This document shows positions 11,980-24,354 of a stretch of 64,000 bases of DNA, piece by piece; the first letter of the stretch is position 1; each line of letters begins with the position of its first letter. The translations under genes were made by a program, and so were the position numbers. Source of the stretch: Monodelphis domestica (taxonomy: Eukaryota; Chordata; Mammalia; Didelphimorphia; Didelphidae); NCBI RefSeq assembly GCF_027887165.1, contig NC_077232.1, forward strand, positions 12,105,636-12,169,635. Reading direction: 5' to 3'. The notes below the pieces were generated by a model that did no database searches, was not told the origin of the DNA, and was given only the letters and a program-made list of their open reading frames with translations.

Positions 11980-12132
11980 GGGGGTGGCTAGGTAGCCAGG
12001 CAGGTACACAGGAGGTCTTGAGTTCAAATCTGACCTCAGACACAATCTAGCCGTGTGACCTTGGGCAAGTCACTTAACCCCCATTTCCTGGCACCAATGT
12101 TGGTTCCAAGATGGAAGGTAAGGGTTTAAAAT
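11980..12132 (+). repeat. tRNA-derived SINE
   Basis: It runs GGGGTGGCTAGGTAGCCAGG to AAGGTAAGGGTTTAAAATAT with B box GAGTTCAAATCTGACC. Confidence 0.8.
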
Positions 12133-12235
12133 ATGTATATATATAGGGAGCCAGTGTTGCTGTTGAGGGAGGGGGGATAGCGTGGGCAGAGCTGAGTTAA
12201 AAGGGGCCTGGATTCCAGGAACAAGGCCGCGAGAG

Positions 12236-12500
12236 TCGGTTGTTTTAATTCACATCCTTGGTCTGGAAAGACCATGGGTGACACCCGAGGGTCATCTTGA
12301 CTTGCACAAACTCTTGGGCCTCGCTCTCTCTTCCAGAATCATCAAACTCCCTCGGTTGGATGGAAGTCCGGATGGCTGGTGCCAGCCCAGGAAGTGGAGG
12401 ATCTCCCTGGCACCTTCCGTGTCTGCCCACGTTCGAAGTGCTCCCCGGCGTCTGCTTCTGTCCCCATCATGGCCACTGCAGCAAATGTTCATCCTCCTCC
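12236..12500 (+). repeat. CpG-rich dispersed repeat, copy A
   Basis: The head is TTTTAATTCACATCCTTGGT and the core CTTCCAGAATCATCAAACTC. It shares layout with copies at about 25.27-25.55 and 28.26-28.59 kb. Its CpGs and open frames give spurious overlapping ORFs here. The family name is not known to me. Confidence 0.6.
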
Positions 12501-13072
12501 CCGTCGGCCAGGGATGTCTTTCCGGGCCTGGAGCAGACAGCCCCCGACTCACCGGCTACTCTCAAGCTGCCCGTGCGATGCTTCTTGGATCCACGAGGGA
12601 ATTGGGGGGCCGGGGGACACCCAGCATGGACGAGGAGCCCCGAAAAGGGCTCAGCAAGCCCTGCCACCAGAGCTCCCAGCCTTCCCGGAGCCGCTGGCAC
12701 ACCCCTGGTTAGTGCGAGATGGAAATGTTGTTGTCAGGCCGGGGCGACAGTTCTGGGTACTCTTCCCTGCTCAGACTCCTTCTGGGCTAGTGATGTCTTC
12801 CCCAGCACTCAGGCCGGACCGTGAGAAAGGGGACGGCACCCGGGCTGGGGAAGGCCCTGGAGATCACTGCGAAGAACCAGGAGTGCGTCCGGAGAAAGCA
12901 GACCAAGGTAGGCAAGAACCACGTCTTCATGCCAGTATGTTGAGAACTCTAAGACGAAGAGGGCTATTTAAGGTCCGTAAGACTAATAAGCGCTATAGGA
13001 AGCCTTCCCCAGTGCTTCTTCATTCTGGTTCCTTCCCTCTATTATTTCCTCTTTATCCTGTATTTAGCTTGC

Positions 13073-13315
13073 TCCATGGCAAAGTCGATAAAGGGCCATG
13101 CCTGGAGTCAACAAGACCTGAGTTCAAATCTGGACTTGGACACTAGCTGGGTGACTCTGGGCAAGTCGTTTCACCTTGTTCGCTTCCGTTTCCTCATCTG
13201 CAAAGTGAGCTGGAGAAGGAAATGGCCAACCCCTTCAGGATCTCTGCTAAGAAAACCTCAAATGGGGTCACCAAGAGTCAGACATGATTGAAAAATGACT
13301 GAACAACAAGGAATC
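13073..13315 (+). repeat. SINE, longer-tailed subtype
   Basis: It carries GAGTTCAAATCTGGAC and the tail AAATGGGGTCACCAAGAGTC...CTGAACAACAAGG. Confidence 0.8.
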
Positions 13316-13653
13316 AGGCAAAGGGGTGGCGGTGGTAAAGGATAGGATGCGCCTCTGTCCGCCGGCTATCGGATGGAGTACTTGGAGGGGCTGGTAGGAG
13401 GTGATGCTGGAGAAGCGGGCTGGCCCCAGATCCAGAAGGGGTTGAATGGCGTCCGTATCTGCTAGAAGGGTTGGACGCCAAGACATTGACATTCATTGGA
13501 GGATGGATCGTGGGCTGGGAAGGACCCTCGAGATTCTCTTGTCTTGGGATCAGATCAATGAACATTTGTTAAGGCAGGCACTGTGCCAGGCCCTGGGGAC
13601 ACCAATACAAATAAGAACAGACAGTCCCTGCCCTCAAGGAACTCGCAATCTAA

Positions 13654-13883
13654 TTCGTTGCTGTTCAGTCATGACCCCACTTGGGGATTTTTGGCGAAGA
13701 TGCTAGAGCAGTTGGCCATTTCCTTCTCCGGCTCATTTTACAGATGAGGAGATCGAGGCCAACAGGGTGAAGTGACTCACCCAGGGTCACACAGTCAGTA
13801 AGTGTCTGAGGCTGGATTCGATCTCATGAAGATGAGTTTTCCTGATTCCAGGCCCAGCATTCACTGTGCCACCCAGCCGCCCT
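13654..13883 (-). repeat. SINE, longer-tailed subtype, reverse
   Basis: This is the reverse complement of the subtype at 13073: GTTGCTGTTCAGTCATGACC at its left and CACCCAGCCGCCC at its right. With the plus-strand copy at 13073 it forms an inverted SINE pair about 340 bases apart. Confidence 0.8.
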
Positions 13884-14070
13884 ACACTCCAATAGGGAAA
13901 GACAGTATCAGAAAAGGAAGCCAGAGGTGGTGGGGCCATGATGGAGAGTTCCAAAGAGGCCCCACAGCAGTGACTAAGATCACAGATTTGGGGCTAGAGG
14001 AGACCTTCCATTAGAGAACTGGAGTGACTCGCCAAGTCATACGGCTAGCGGCTCCCAAGGCAGGATTTTC

Positions 14071-14250
14071 TATTTTCAAACCTTTACCTTCTATCTTAGA
14101 ATCAAAGCAGAAGAGCAGTAAGAGATAGGCAATTGGGGTGAAGGGACTTGCCCAGGGTCACCCAGCTAGGAAGTGTCTGAGGCCAAATTTGAACCCAGGA
14201 CCTCCCATCTCGGAGCGTGGCTCTCTATCCACTGAGCCACTGCCCCCTAA
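14071..14250 (-). repeat. tRNA-derived SINE, reverse
   Basis: It reads TTTTCAAACCTTTACCTTCT to CCACTGAGCCACTGCCCCCT. Confidence 0.8.
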
Positions 14251-14816
14251 GGGTCAGTCTGAATGACCAGAAGGACAGGAGAATTGGCCTGTCTAATAAG
14301 AAGCCCAAATGTAATCACACAAAGCTCCTTTCCACCCCCAGCTTTCTTCCCGAGGAAAGTTAAAACCGACGTTCTTTCTGGTTGCCCTGCCAGCTGTTTT
14401 TAGGGGAGTCCACAGGAGAACAACCAAGATGATTTAGGTCTCGGAAATGGGCCCTTGAGAAAAAACTAGAGGAACTGGGTCTGCCAGAGTAGAGTACTAG
14501 CTACGGGGAGAAAAGGGACTTGTTCTTCCGAAGGGGGTGAGAAGGTACCAAAGTGGCCAAGGCTGAGTCTGGAGCCCTGTCTCTGCCCCAGTGGGTTGTA
14601 GGACTTTAGATATGTCTCCTGACGTTGCTCCTATCCTGGCACAGGCCCTCACCACCCTGTGCCTGGACTACTGCAACAGCAGTCTCTCCTCACTCACGCC
14701 CATCCTTCCCTCAACTGTCAAAGTGAACTTCCTAAATGTGGCTTCAACCACATCAACCTTCTACTTGGTAAACTCTAGTGGCCCATCATCGCCTTTCAGA
14801 TCGAAGGGAAAATCTT

Positions 14817-15206
14817 GGGGGCAGTTAGCTGGCTCAGTGGACACATCCTAGATGTGTGACCCTGAGGAGGTCACTTAGCCCCCATTGACTAGTCCAGTGA
14901 TGGTGAACCTTTTAAAGACTGAGTGCCAAAATTGCAACCCTCACACTGCATGTGAGCCCCCCACCTTACTCCAGACAGGGAAGGGAGGAAGCACTCCCAT
15001 TGGGTTGCTGGGCAAGGGGGGATGCTGTGATAAATGTCCTCAGGCACTCATGGACTGGGGAAACAGAGCAGCCTCCTCCTGCATACTCTAGCATGTGTGC
15101 CATAGGTTCACCAACGCAAACCTAGTTCTTACTGCTCTTCTTCTGCCTTTCAACCAATCAATACATAGTCCTGATTTTAAGAGAGAAGGTAAGGGTTTAA
15201 AAAAAT
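14817..15206 (+). repeat. SINE split by a MITE
   Basis: The left part is 14817-14894 (A box GCTGGCTCAGTGGA to CCATTGACTAGTC) and the right part 15121-15206 (CCTAGTTCTTACTGCTCTTC to GGTAAGGGTTTAAAA). Joined without the insert, the halves read through the normal CCCATTGCCTAGCCCTTACT junction. Confidence 0.8.
14895..15120. mobile_element. hAT-type MITE, copy 1 (inside a SINE)
   Basis: The termini are CAGTGATGGTGAACCTTTTA and, inverted, ..GGTTCACCAACGCA. The flanks (A/C)CTAGT(C/T)C behave as an 8-base target duplication of SINE sequence, as expected for hAT elements. It is non-coding, about 226 bases, and similar throughout to 21146-21375. Confidence 0.75.
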
Positions 15207-15403
15207 CTCCTGTTTGGTACCCAAAGACCACAAATTCACTCCTTTCTCCTTTTCCAGTCTTATTGCACCTCCCTTCCCTCCATATGCTATACTGGCCTCC
15301 TCGCTGTTCCTCAAAACAATCTCCCTCCATTTCCAGATTCCATTCATTTTCACTGGCTATTCCCTGAGTCTCCCTCCTTACCACTGCCCTTGACCTCCTT
15401 CAA

Positions 15404-15597
15404 GCTTTTTTTTTTTAAATCCTCACCTTCTGTCTTAGTGTTGATTCTAAAACAGAAGAGTGGCTAGGGCTGGGCAATTGGAGTCAAGTGACTTGTCCAA
15501 GGCCACACAGCTAGGATGCGAATGAGACAAGATTTGAACCCAGAGCCCCTCAGTTTCAGACCTGGTGCTCTGTTCATTGTGTTACCTAGATACCCCT
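15404..15597 (-). repeat. tRNA-derived SINE, reverse
   Basis: A poly-T run leads into AAATCCTCACCTTCTGTCTT, and the right end is TACCTAGATACCCC. Confidence 0.8.
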
Positions 15598-15599
15598 TG

Positions 15600-17872
15600 G
15601 CCTACTTCAGTTCTTAGCCAAAGCTTCATCTTCTCCATTAAGCCTTTCCTTTGTCCTCTTTCCTCTTAGAGCCTTCTCTTGGAGGTTATCTCCAGTTCCT
15701 GTTGTAGATAATCTAGTTTATAAAAAGTTGTCCTTAGACCAGAGGCTCTTTGAGGGCAGGGATTGCCTGATGGTAGTCCTGAGGGCTCAGCACAGTGAGT
15801 GGCACTCAGAGATAATGCTTGGCGACTTCCCCTTTCTGTGACTCTATTTTTTGTACAATTAGTAGGTTCAGTTCAATGCCTTTAAGGTCTCTTCTTGTGC
15901 TATGATTTCAGACTCTATCTCTGATTCTCTCTGATCTCATGTGAAGCCTCTTGCCACCCTGTTGTGAGGACAAAGGGGGATTTTTCTTTCATTCTGGATG
16001 AATTCATTTGAGCAAGGAGTTCCTTGCAGGAGACCAGAATCCAGGATGGCCAGCAGGAAGCCAAGATTGGGAACAATTTCTAAGTGAAAGGAAGCCAGGA
16101 CCCTGGTTCTTCACTGGAGGGGATGGAGAGGTTAAGATGAGGACCGGTCATAGCCAGCCTCCTGGTCTACAGCCTGCGAGCTCCCTGAAAAAGAAATGTC
16201 CTCTCTCTGGCTTCCAGAATCATCTCCTTTCTGGTGCTTTTCACATTCTGTAAAATTGCACTAGAAAACCTTGCTGGAATGAAGCTTAGCGGCCAGCACT
16301 TTCCTTTTGCCACTGAGGAAACTGATGTCTAGAGGTTAAGTGATCCACCCAAGCTAAAAGAACTATTTGGGATTCGGAGATTAGATCCAGGGCCTCCTGC
16401 CTCCCTCAGTTTCACTCTGATGCACTTTCTCCATCACTCTGCTACCTGCAGGTTTTAAACCCCAGGCAGTGCGGTGGCCCTGTATAGGTCACAACTTCTG
16501 TTTGAATCATCTGTAAAATGGAGATAATAACAGCTCCCACCCCCCTGGGGTTGTTGTGAGGACCAAATGAGGTAATATTTGTAAAGCACTTAGCACAGTA
16601 CCTGGCACTTAGAAGATGCTCACTAAATGTTTTCCCCCCTTCCCTCAATTGTCCTATTGCTTTTCTCTGCCCATCTTACTCCATTTCCTTAATGAGTCTA
16701 ATTAGGAGCTGACATTTTCTATGGAGTCATCCTTGGGATGACCCTGGACAAGTCACTTCACCCTGTTGGCCTCAGTTTCCTCATGTGTAAAATGAGCGGG
16801 ATAAGGAAATGGCAAACCCTTCCAATGTCTTTGTCAAGAAAACCCCAAATGGGGTCACGAAGAGTGGGAAATGACAGAAAATGACTTCATATGCTTGGGC
16901 ACCATATACTTGAGAATCAACTCTTTTCTACATGAATGAGGGTTAAAAATGGGCTTTTCCTGGGCATCGTGGGAAAAGCCTATTGCCCTTAGGAATGTCT
17001 CAGGGATCTCAAAGAAGACAAACCTCTTCCTTGGATCCAACTTGAGTAGAATTAAGCTCCCTCAGTTTCCCTAAAGGAAGTAGAGTGTCAGCCAAGAGAG
17101 AGAGAGGAGATCAGTGCGAAAGCCAGAGACAGAAATCAAGAAAGAGACGGACAGGAACAGAACTCCAGAGAGGGGAAAGAGGAAGGGGAGGGAAAGGAGA
17201 GCCCAAGCCAAACAGCCCTAGCAGTTAACCCCCGTCTGGATAGTAAGAACTCACAATTCCTACGGGGAGGTAGACAGGTGGAGGAGAATGGAGCAAGTCT
17301 ACGGCCTGTTTGACCTTGAATAAGTCACTTCCCTTGTCAGGGTCTAGGTTTCCTCTGTAAAATGGGAGAATTGGACGAGACCCCAGAATCCCTCCCTTCT
17401 CCAAATTCCAAACAAAAAGGGAAACAAAGGGGGGAAAATAAAGGACGAGCTCTCAATGGGAGCTGTTTCAAACCGTTTGAAGGAGGCCCCTGACAGATCT
17501 GAAAGACAGCCTGCCTAAGCCCTCCTGCCTTGGGGGAGGGGGCCTTGCCATCCCTAGACAGGCCCACCTGCCACCATCCACTCTGAGCTCCCTGTCACTT
17601 CCTCGTTTGGAGGTCTAGATGGGACAAACGCCTGAGACCAAAAGGCTTTTTCAGTCAGTCAACAACCACTCCGTAAGGGCTTATTACTGTCAGACACCTC
17701 GCTAGGGGCTGGGGGGACAAAACAAGACAAAGCAGGTCCTAATCTCCAATGAGAGGGATGATGCGTCAATACCACGGATGGATGGTACCCAGGAAGGAGA
17801 GATTTTCCTCCACAGTCTCCATCCTAGGCGATGCTGCTCCCATTTGGAGGACAATTTACCCAACTTGGGGTT
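15600..17872. other. Intergenic stretch without a recognised gene
   Basis: It holds MIR-like pieces at about 16290-16440 (minus) and 16485-16650 (plus, ending GTACCTGGCACTTAGAAGAT), and a 5'-truncated long-tailed SINE at about 16735-16888 (plus). A repeat with CAACCACTCCGTAAGGGC lies at about 17650-17770. No coding signal was seen. Confidence 0.5.
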
Positions 17873-17887
17873 AGAAACTGAGAATCT

Positions 17888-18098
17888 AGGGGGCAGCTGG
17901 GTGGCTCAGTGGATGGAGAGTCAGGCCTAGAGACAGGAGGTCCTGGGTTCAAATCTGACCTCAGACACTTCCCAGCTGTGTGACCCTGGGCAAGTCACTT
18001 GTCCCCCATTGCCTAGCCCTGACCACTCTTCTGCCTTGGAGCCAATATACAGTATTGACTCCAAGAGGGAAGGGAAGGGTTAAAAAAAAACAAAAAAC
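17888..18098 (+). repeat. tRNA-derived SINE, well preserved
   Basis: It carries GGGGGCAGCTGGGTGGCTCA and ends in GGGTTAAAAAAAAA. Direct repeats AGAAACTGAGAATCT (17873-17887) and AGAAACCGAGCATCT (18099-18113) mark the insertion. It is a good reference copy for this window. Confidence 0.88.
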
Positions 18099-18446
18099 AG
18101 AAACCGAGCATCTGTGTGCTAAAAAGGTAGCGTGTGAGGAGGAGGTCACAGGGAGCTCCGGGATTTCTTGGGCATTTTCACGTGGCTTGAGCATCATGTA
18201 GCCTGAGCCAGGATGGGTACCACATAGTATCTGACACAGCCTCTTTGTTTTATAAAAGAGGAAATGGTTTACAGAAGCCTGGGCCAAAGGGATGAATCTC
18301 TCAGCAGCTCAGTGCCTCAGTTTTCTCATCTATGAAATGGCAGCATTGGACCAGCCCATGGGGCCTTCACCTTTTGTGTGTCTAGGACCCCCTGGGCAGT
18401 CATTGCAGTGAAACCTTTGGACCCTTTCTCAGAATCACATTTTTAG

Positions 18447-18798
18447 TTTTTAAACCCTCGCCTTCCCTCTTGGAGTCAATACCGTGTATTGGTTCCAAGC
18501 TAGAAGAGAGGCAAGGGCCAGGCAATGGGGGTCAAGTGACTTGCCCAGGGTCACACAGCTGGGAAGTGCCTGAGGCCAAATTTGAACCCAGGACCTCCCG
18601 TCTCTAGGCCTGGCTCTCAATCCACTGAGCTACCCAGCTGCCCCCTCTAGGAACATTCTTAAGGTTTGTGACAGTCCTATATGCTGCTTTGTGGAAAACT
18701 ATAAACATATAAAATCTGAGGTCAGACTGGAGCCCAGGACCTCCTGTCTCTGGACCCAGCTCTCTATGCACTGAACCACCCAGCTGCCCTCCCCCCCA
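18447..18798 (-). repeat. Composite: SINE, 66-base shared flank, partial SINE
   Basis: A full reverse SINE (18447-18646) and a truncated SINE head (18712-18798) enclose a spacer. The spacer reads CTAGGAACATTCTTAAGGTT and on to ACTATAAACA, and recurs beside the SINE at 52.9-53.15 kb. The outer flanks AATCACATTTTTA and AATCATGTTTTTA look like a target duplication for the whole unit. Confidence 0.65.
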
Positions 18799-18799
18799 A

Positions 18800-19680
18800 A
18801 TCATGTTTTTAAATACATAAAAATAAAGCATTTAGGATTACAAAGGAAGCCACAGGTTAAAGATAATAAAACACATTTTGTTTCCATTCAGGTTCATGGA
18901 CCTCCCCAAAATCTAGTCACAGACCCCCGAAGGTCTGTAGGTCCCAAGCTAAGAACCCTCTATGACATTCGAAATCCTCAGGGCCCTTTTAGTTGTGATA
19001 TTCAATGCCTCTTTCAGCGCTCATAATTTGCTCTCATATATTGTTTTTCTTTTGGAGGGAGGAGGTTGAGATTGTCTCCTCCTATCTTACCCATGCTGGG
19101 GTACAGCTGCCCCTCCTGGGCCTGTTCCCACTATTGATCAGTCCCAAAGCTCTGACCTGGGTCAGTTTGCCTCAGTTAGGTACAAGCTTGGTGCCATCAC
19201 CTCCCTCCCACTTCTCCTGGGGGATCATCATACTGGCACGGTCAGAGCTCAGACCCCTGATCAACTTTAACCCTTCAGCAGCTCAGAACTTTTGAGCACA
19301 AGCTATGCAGCAGCCTCAGCCTCCTGGATTGTAGAGGGATGGCATGTAGGCACCCCCTCCCTCCCCACCCTCCCCACCAGCTTTCCTTAGATTTTCTAAG
19401 ACCCCTTCAGTCTCTAATCTATGATTTATGTCCTAAGCATCCTTCCACTTGTGACATCCTGAGACTCTATCAGTTTCAAGTCGGCCTTGTCCCGGGCCAC
19501 AGAAAACGAGCAGACAGTCCTAGCTGCTGAGGTTTCTTTTAGCTGCTCCCTTCTTCCCTATCTGACAAATACAGCCTATTCTAGAGAGTGGCCTTCTCTC
19601 TCCCCAGGATTTAGGGCCCAAAATGGTCCTATCAGAGTGCTGGGCACACTGTGTCCATTGCTCTGGATCACCAATGGAAA
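18800..19680. other. Intergenic, no feature seen
   Basis: This is sequence without a recognisable repeat signature or coding signal, leading into the pyrimidine tract. Confidence 0.4.
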
Positions 19681-19682
19681 AG

Positions 19683-20392
<710 letters not shown>

Positions 20393-20689
20393 CCATCACC
20401 CAAGAGTATGGCTTTGGAGATAGGTATGGCTTCTCTCCACCTGGCACCATCCTATTATCGTTCCTTGAGGTGGCACACCCCATGGGCTCTTCCTGGAAGA
20501 CCAATAATACAGCTTATTTAAGCTTCCATTTCTGGCTGTTCTGTACCTTCCCCTTCTCCTCTGGGTGGACCAGTTGATCTCATAAAGGTTTAAAAATTCA
20601 TGACTAGTTGCATAAGAAGCAATAAGCCTGGGCTGCACTAAATACAAAGAGTGCAAAGTACAGCCTCTAAACTATGTTATGATGTACCT

Positions 20690-20935
20690 ATATGGCAATG
20701 TATAGGGTGCTAGAGTTAGGACGACCTGAATTCAAATTCTGTCTCAGATGTGAGGCAGACCCTAATGATGTGACCCTGGGCAAGTTATTTAATTTATTTC
20801 AGATTCCTCATCTATAAAATTGAGATAATATCACCTACAATCCAGAGCTGTGTAAACCAAATGAAATAATTAGCTTAGCAAACCTTAAAGTACCAGATGA
20901 ATGCTAACTATTATTAGTGTTATCATCTATTAGAA
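20690..20935 (+). repeat. MIR-like element
   Basis: The CORE-type sequence TGACCCTGGGCAAGTTATTT is followed by CCTCATCTATAAAATTGAGA and the 3' part ending GATGAATGCTAACTATTATT. Confidence 0.65.
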
Positions 20936-21145
20936 GGGACCTAGGGATGTATAGTTTCCAGCATCTCCCCTTTCTGATCCATCATTCTCCACAGAGATGT
21001 CAAAATAATCATCTGAATTCAGTCAGTCAACAAACATTTATGAAGCATCTACAAGGTGCCAGGCACTGTGCTAAACACTAGGGATACTAAAGAGACAAAA
21101 GCCAGTCCCTGCTCTCCAAGAGATCATGATATGATGAGTCTAGGC

Positions 21146-21375
21146 TAGTGATGGTAAACCTTTTAGAGACCAAGTGCCAAAACTGCAACCCTCATGCCAC
21201 ATATGAGTCCTGCTTCCCTCCTCACCCCCACTGCCTTACCTCAGACAGGGAAGAGAGGAAGTGCCCCCATTGGGCTGCTGGGCAGAGCAGTGGATGATGA
21301 GAGAAATGTCCTCAGGCATGCATGGAGAGGGGAGAAGCCCCCTCAGGCACATGTGCCATAGAGTCACCAACACAG
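21146..21375. mobile_element. hAT-type MITE, copy 2, with intact target duplication
   Basis: Non-coding 230-base element. Its left end is TAGTGATGGTAAACCTTTTA and its right end GTCACCAACACAG, an imperfect inverted repeat. Perfect 8-base direct repeats GTCTAGGC flank it (21138-21145 and 21376-21383), the target size of the hAT superfamily. It is similar along its length to 14895-15120. Confidence 0.85.
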
Positions 21376-21399
21376 GTCTAGGCCATTCTTCTCCTCAAA

Positions 21400-23150
21400 C
21401 ATCTTCTGGATTTTCTTACTGTCTCTAGGAAAAAAAATGCAGACCCTTTGGGCAGGGATTGAGTTTCTCTACCTACATCTCTAATGAGATGGTATGGGGC
21501 AATGGATCTGAAGCCAGAGGACAAGGATGTGAATCTAGATTCTGCAACTTCCTACCTGTGTGATATTGGGGAAGGCCCTTACTTCTCTGGGCCTCATCTT
21601 CCTCAGCTCTGTGATAAGGGTGCTTGGACCTTATAAATGGCCACTATAGTCCCTCCTAGTTCTAGGTCTATGACCCTATTTTCCAGGCCGAGTTCACCTG
21701 TCTCTTCTGCTTTCTAGACATACTGAACTCTCGCAATCTCATCCTGCAAGCTTTCTGCCCAGACCATCCTTCATTCCTGGAGTGGACGCTCTCCTCCCTC
21801 CCTGTCCGTAGGGTTAGAGCCGGGAGGGATCTCACAGGGCTTCCAGTCCAATCCCCTCATTTTTATATATGGGAAAACCTCCCCAGAGAGGGAAAGTAGA
21901 ATTCTCAATCTAGAACTCGATGGAGTCTTCAAGGTCAGATCTGAGACAGAGTCTCCTGACTCCTTAAGAGAGGCCCATTCCACTCCACTCCACTCCTTCC
22001 CCAGGATGGAGCTGGACTGTGAAGACCTTGATGTAACAGACCAAAGAATCTCAAGTAGCTCAGCTGCCTCTTCCCCCGTGAAGTGTTTCTGGATCATCCC
22101 AAGATGAAAGCGGTCCACCCATCTCCCTAGATATTCTCAGACAAGACAATGTTTGGAAGAAGTGGTTCCCACAGGGGTTTCTTCCTTTCCCTTCCTCTTA
22201 TTTGGAAAGCCAGGGGGAAGATGGATGGAAGATGAAAAGGGACTGAAAGAAGAAGGAACAATTAGGAAGGTATTGCACTAGTTTAGAAGGAAGGGGACAA
22301 GGCCCTGAACTCTGGCGGTAGCCCATACGGGTTTAGAGGAAGGGGCACGTTGGAGAGGATTGCGGAGTCAGTTGCAGCAAGATTCAGAAACTTATTGGTT
22401 TTGGGCAATGAGGGAGAAAAGTCCAAGATGACTCTGAGGCCGAGGAGCCTCCTGAGGGCCTGATGGTACCTGGACAGAAACAGGGATATGTGAAGGAGGG
22501 GCTCTATTTTGGGCAGGTTGAGTTTGAGATGCTGATGGGAGATAGCCTGCGAGCATCTGACAATTCTGGACTGAAGCTCCAGGGATTGGGGAATGCTAAT
22601 ACTCTACTGCTCACCTCACAGGGCTATTGGAAGGCTTGAATGAGATAATGGCAATGATAAAAGGCTTCGTAACCTTTGAAAGGCTCTCGGAATATTAGCT
22701 GTTATTATTATGCATCCACTTGGGATCCATCTGGATAGAAATGATATTTGACCCTATGGGAGCAGATGAGATCAACAGAGGGAAGAGCACTTCAGTAAGG
22801 ATGCTTGGAAGGAAACCTCTGGGATTCATTAATCCATCCCGTCTGGGCCACTTCACACTAGCAAGTGTCTCCTTTAATGAGAGGGGATGGCTGGGGGGGA
22901 GGTACTGGGGACAAGTTTTAGCAAAAGCTCAGAGGAAGAATAATTGCTTCTTATTTCTATACCATTTTATGGCTTCCCAAGACTCTTCTGCACCACATGA
23001 CCAAAAAGTTGATTAGGAAGTTGGAATAATCTCTTTCACAGAAGAGGAAATTAGGGCCCTGACAGAGAAGGGACATGAAGATCTCTCAGCTCTAAGCCCG
23101 TCTCTTTGCCCACTCAGAGCCTAGAGGATGGCCCAAGAAGGAGGCTAGTC
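21400..23150. other. Intergenic stretch without a recognised gene
   Basis: MIR-like pieces lie at about 21485-21675 (plus) and 22975-23100 (minus). The rest shows no coding or RNA-gene signal. Confidence 0.5.
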
Positions 23151-23184
23151 AGGCTGAAGCAAGAAGTCTCCCCTAAACCCACCT

Positions 23185-23480
23185 ACCCCTTCAAAAATTG
23201 CCCTGTAAATAACTGGAGAAATATTCAGTGCTTATGGATGGGCCTTGCCAACGTGACAAAAATGATCGCACTATCAAGGCTAATTTGTCGTCTCAATGCT
23301 ATCAAACTATCAGAGAGGGGCATTTCAGAACTCAATAAAATAACAAATTCATGGGGGAAAAAAAGGTCAAGAATGTTCAGGGAAATAATGAAAAGCAGTT
23401 GAGACAAAGGGGGGAAGTTGATCTTTGTAAACCTTAAAATTTCTTTTTAAGACTTTTTTTAGACTCAAACTATAGAGAAA
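23185..23480 (+). mobile_element. L1 ORF2 fragment, C-terminal part
   Basis: The translation contains NWRNIQCLWMGLANVTKMIA, then LICRLNAI, then KITNSWGKKRSRMFREIMKS. This resembles the L1 ORF2 segment after the reverse transcriptase core, with the typical W..I.C.W.GR.NI.KM and WG.K.PRI patterns. It is 5'-truncated, degenerate and non-functional. Confidence 0.75.
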
Positions 23481-23527
23481 GCAGAAATCATCTGACCCAT
23501 CTGCCATCAGTTAAAAAACAGAAAGAT

Positions 23528-23722
23528 GAGGCATCTAGGTGGCTCAGTGGATGGAAAGTCAAGCCTAGAGACAGGAGGTCCTGGGTTCCAATCTGACCTC
23601 AAACACTTCCCAGCTGTGTGACCCTGGGCAAGTCACTTGACCCCATGGCCTAGCCCTGACCACTCTTCTGCCTTGGAACCCATACACAGTATTGATTCCA
23701 AGATGGAAGATGAGGGTTTAAA
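23528..23722 (+). repeat. tRNA-derived SINE
   Basis: It carries GAGGCATCTAGGTGGCTCAG and ends GATGAGGGTTTAAAATAAAT. It lies shortly downstream of the L1 fragment. Confidence 0.85.
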
Positions 23723-24354
23723 ATAAATAAACACATACATGCATGTTGATTGATAGATTGAAGGAGTGGAAGATCCTGGAAAGCAGGCAGTGCCCCAGCC
23801 TACACACTAATGGGCATACAGAAGCTCCTTTCTGCTTCATTCCCCATCACTTTCTCCCCCAAGGGCTGAAGAGGACACGCTGTCGGTGCCAGCAGCTGGA
23901 CACATCTCCATTTTGCTTCCTCCCTAAACCCTTCACCAGGCTCTGTGATGGCAATGGCCGGCCTCACGTGGTGGGGCCAGAATCCCACCTCCTTCTCCAG
24001 GTCATCCCCTGGGCTTTGTTTTCAATGTCTTGGACATCCAGGGAGCCTGGGCAGAATGCCAGGAAGGGGAAGGCCCGTAGTGGGTTCATTCAAAGCTGCC
24101 TGCTGATGCCTCGGGCATCTGGCCGCCCACCTGTATGCCAGGGGAGAGCTAAGCCCGTTTGGCAGGGGCCCCGGCTCCCAGGAAGGGAGACGTCTGCTTG
24201 TTGGAGAAGGGCCAGGACCCCCGAAGGCTCAGAGTGGAAGGAGGGCCATTCTGGCGCTCACCAAGGGTTTCAGCTCAATCTAGAGGTCTGTGTGGCCAAG
24301 TTTTAAACATTAACTTAAGTTTTATTGCTGCCTTTTGTTTTTATGCCAGTGATC

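Noticed and set aside
12182-13146. Overlapping open frames of 175-255 codons in several frames
   Set aside because: They lie in a copy of the CpG-rich dispersed repeat; no splice sites, no recognisable domain, and all frames are equally open.
17888-18098. tRNA gene suggested by A- and B-box matches
   Set aside because: The boxes belong to a SINE: a CORE-like middle, an A-rich tail and target duplications follow, and no tRNA cloverleaf is completed.
23106-23402. 98-codon open frame as a host gene
   Set aside because: Its protein matches the pattern of L1 ORF2 and is truncated.
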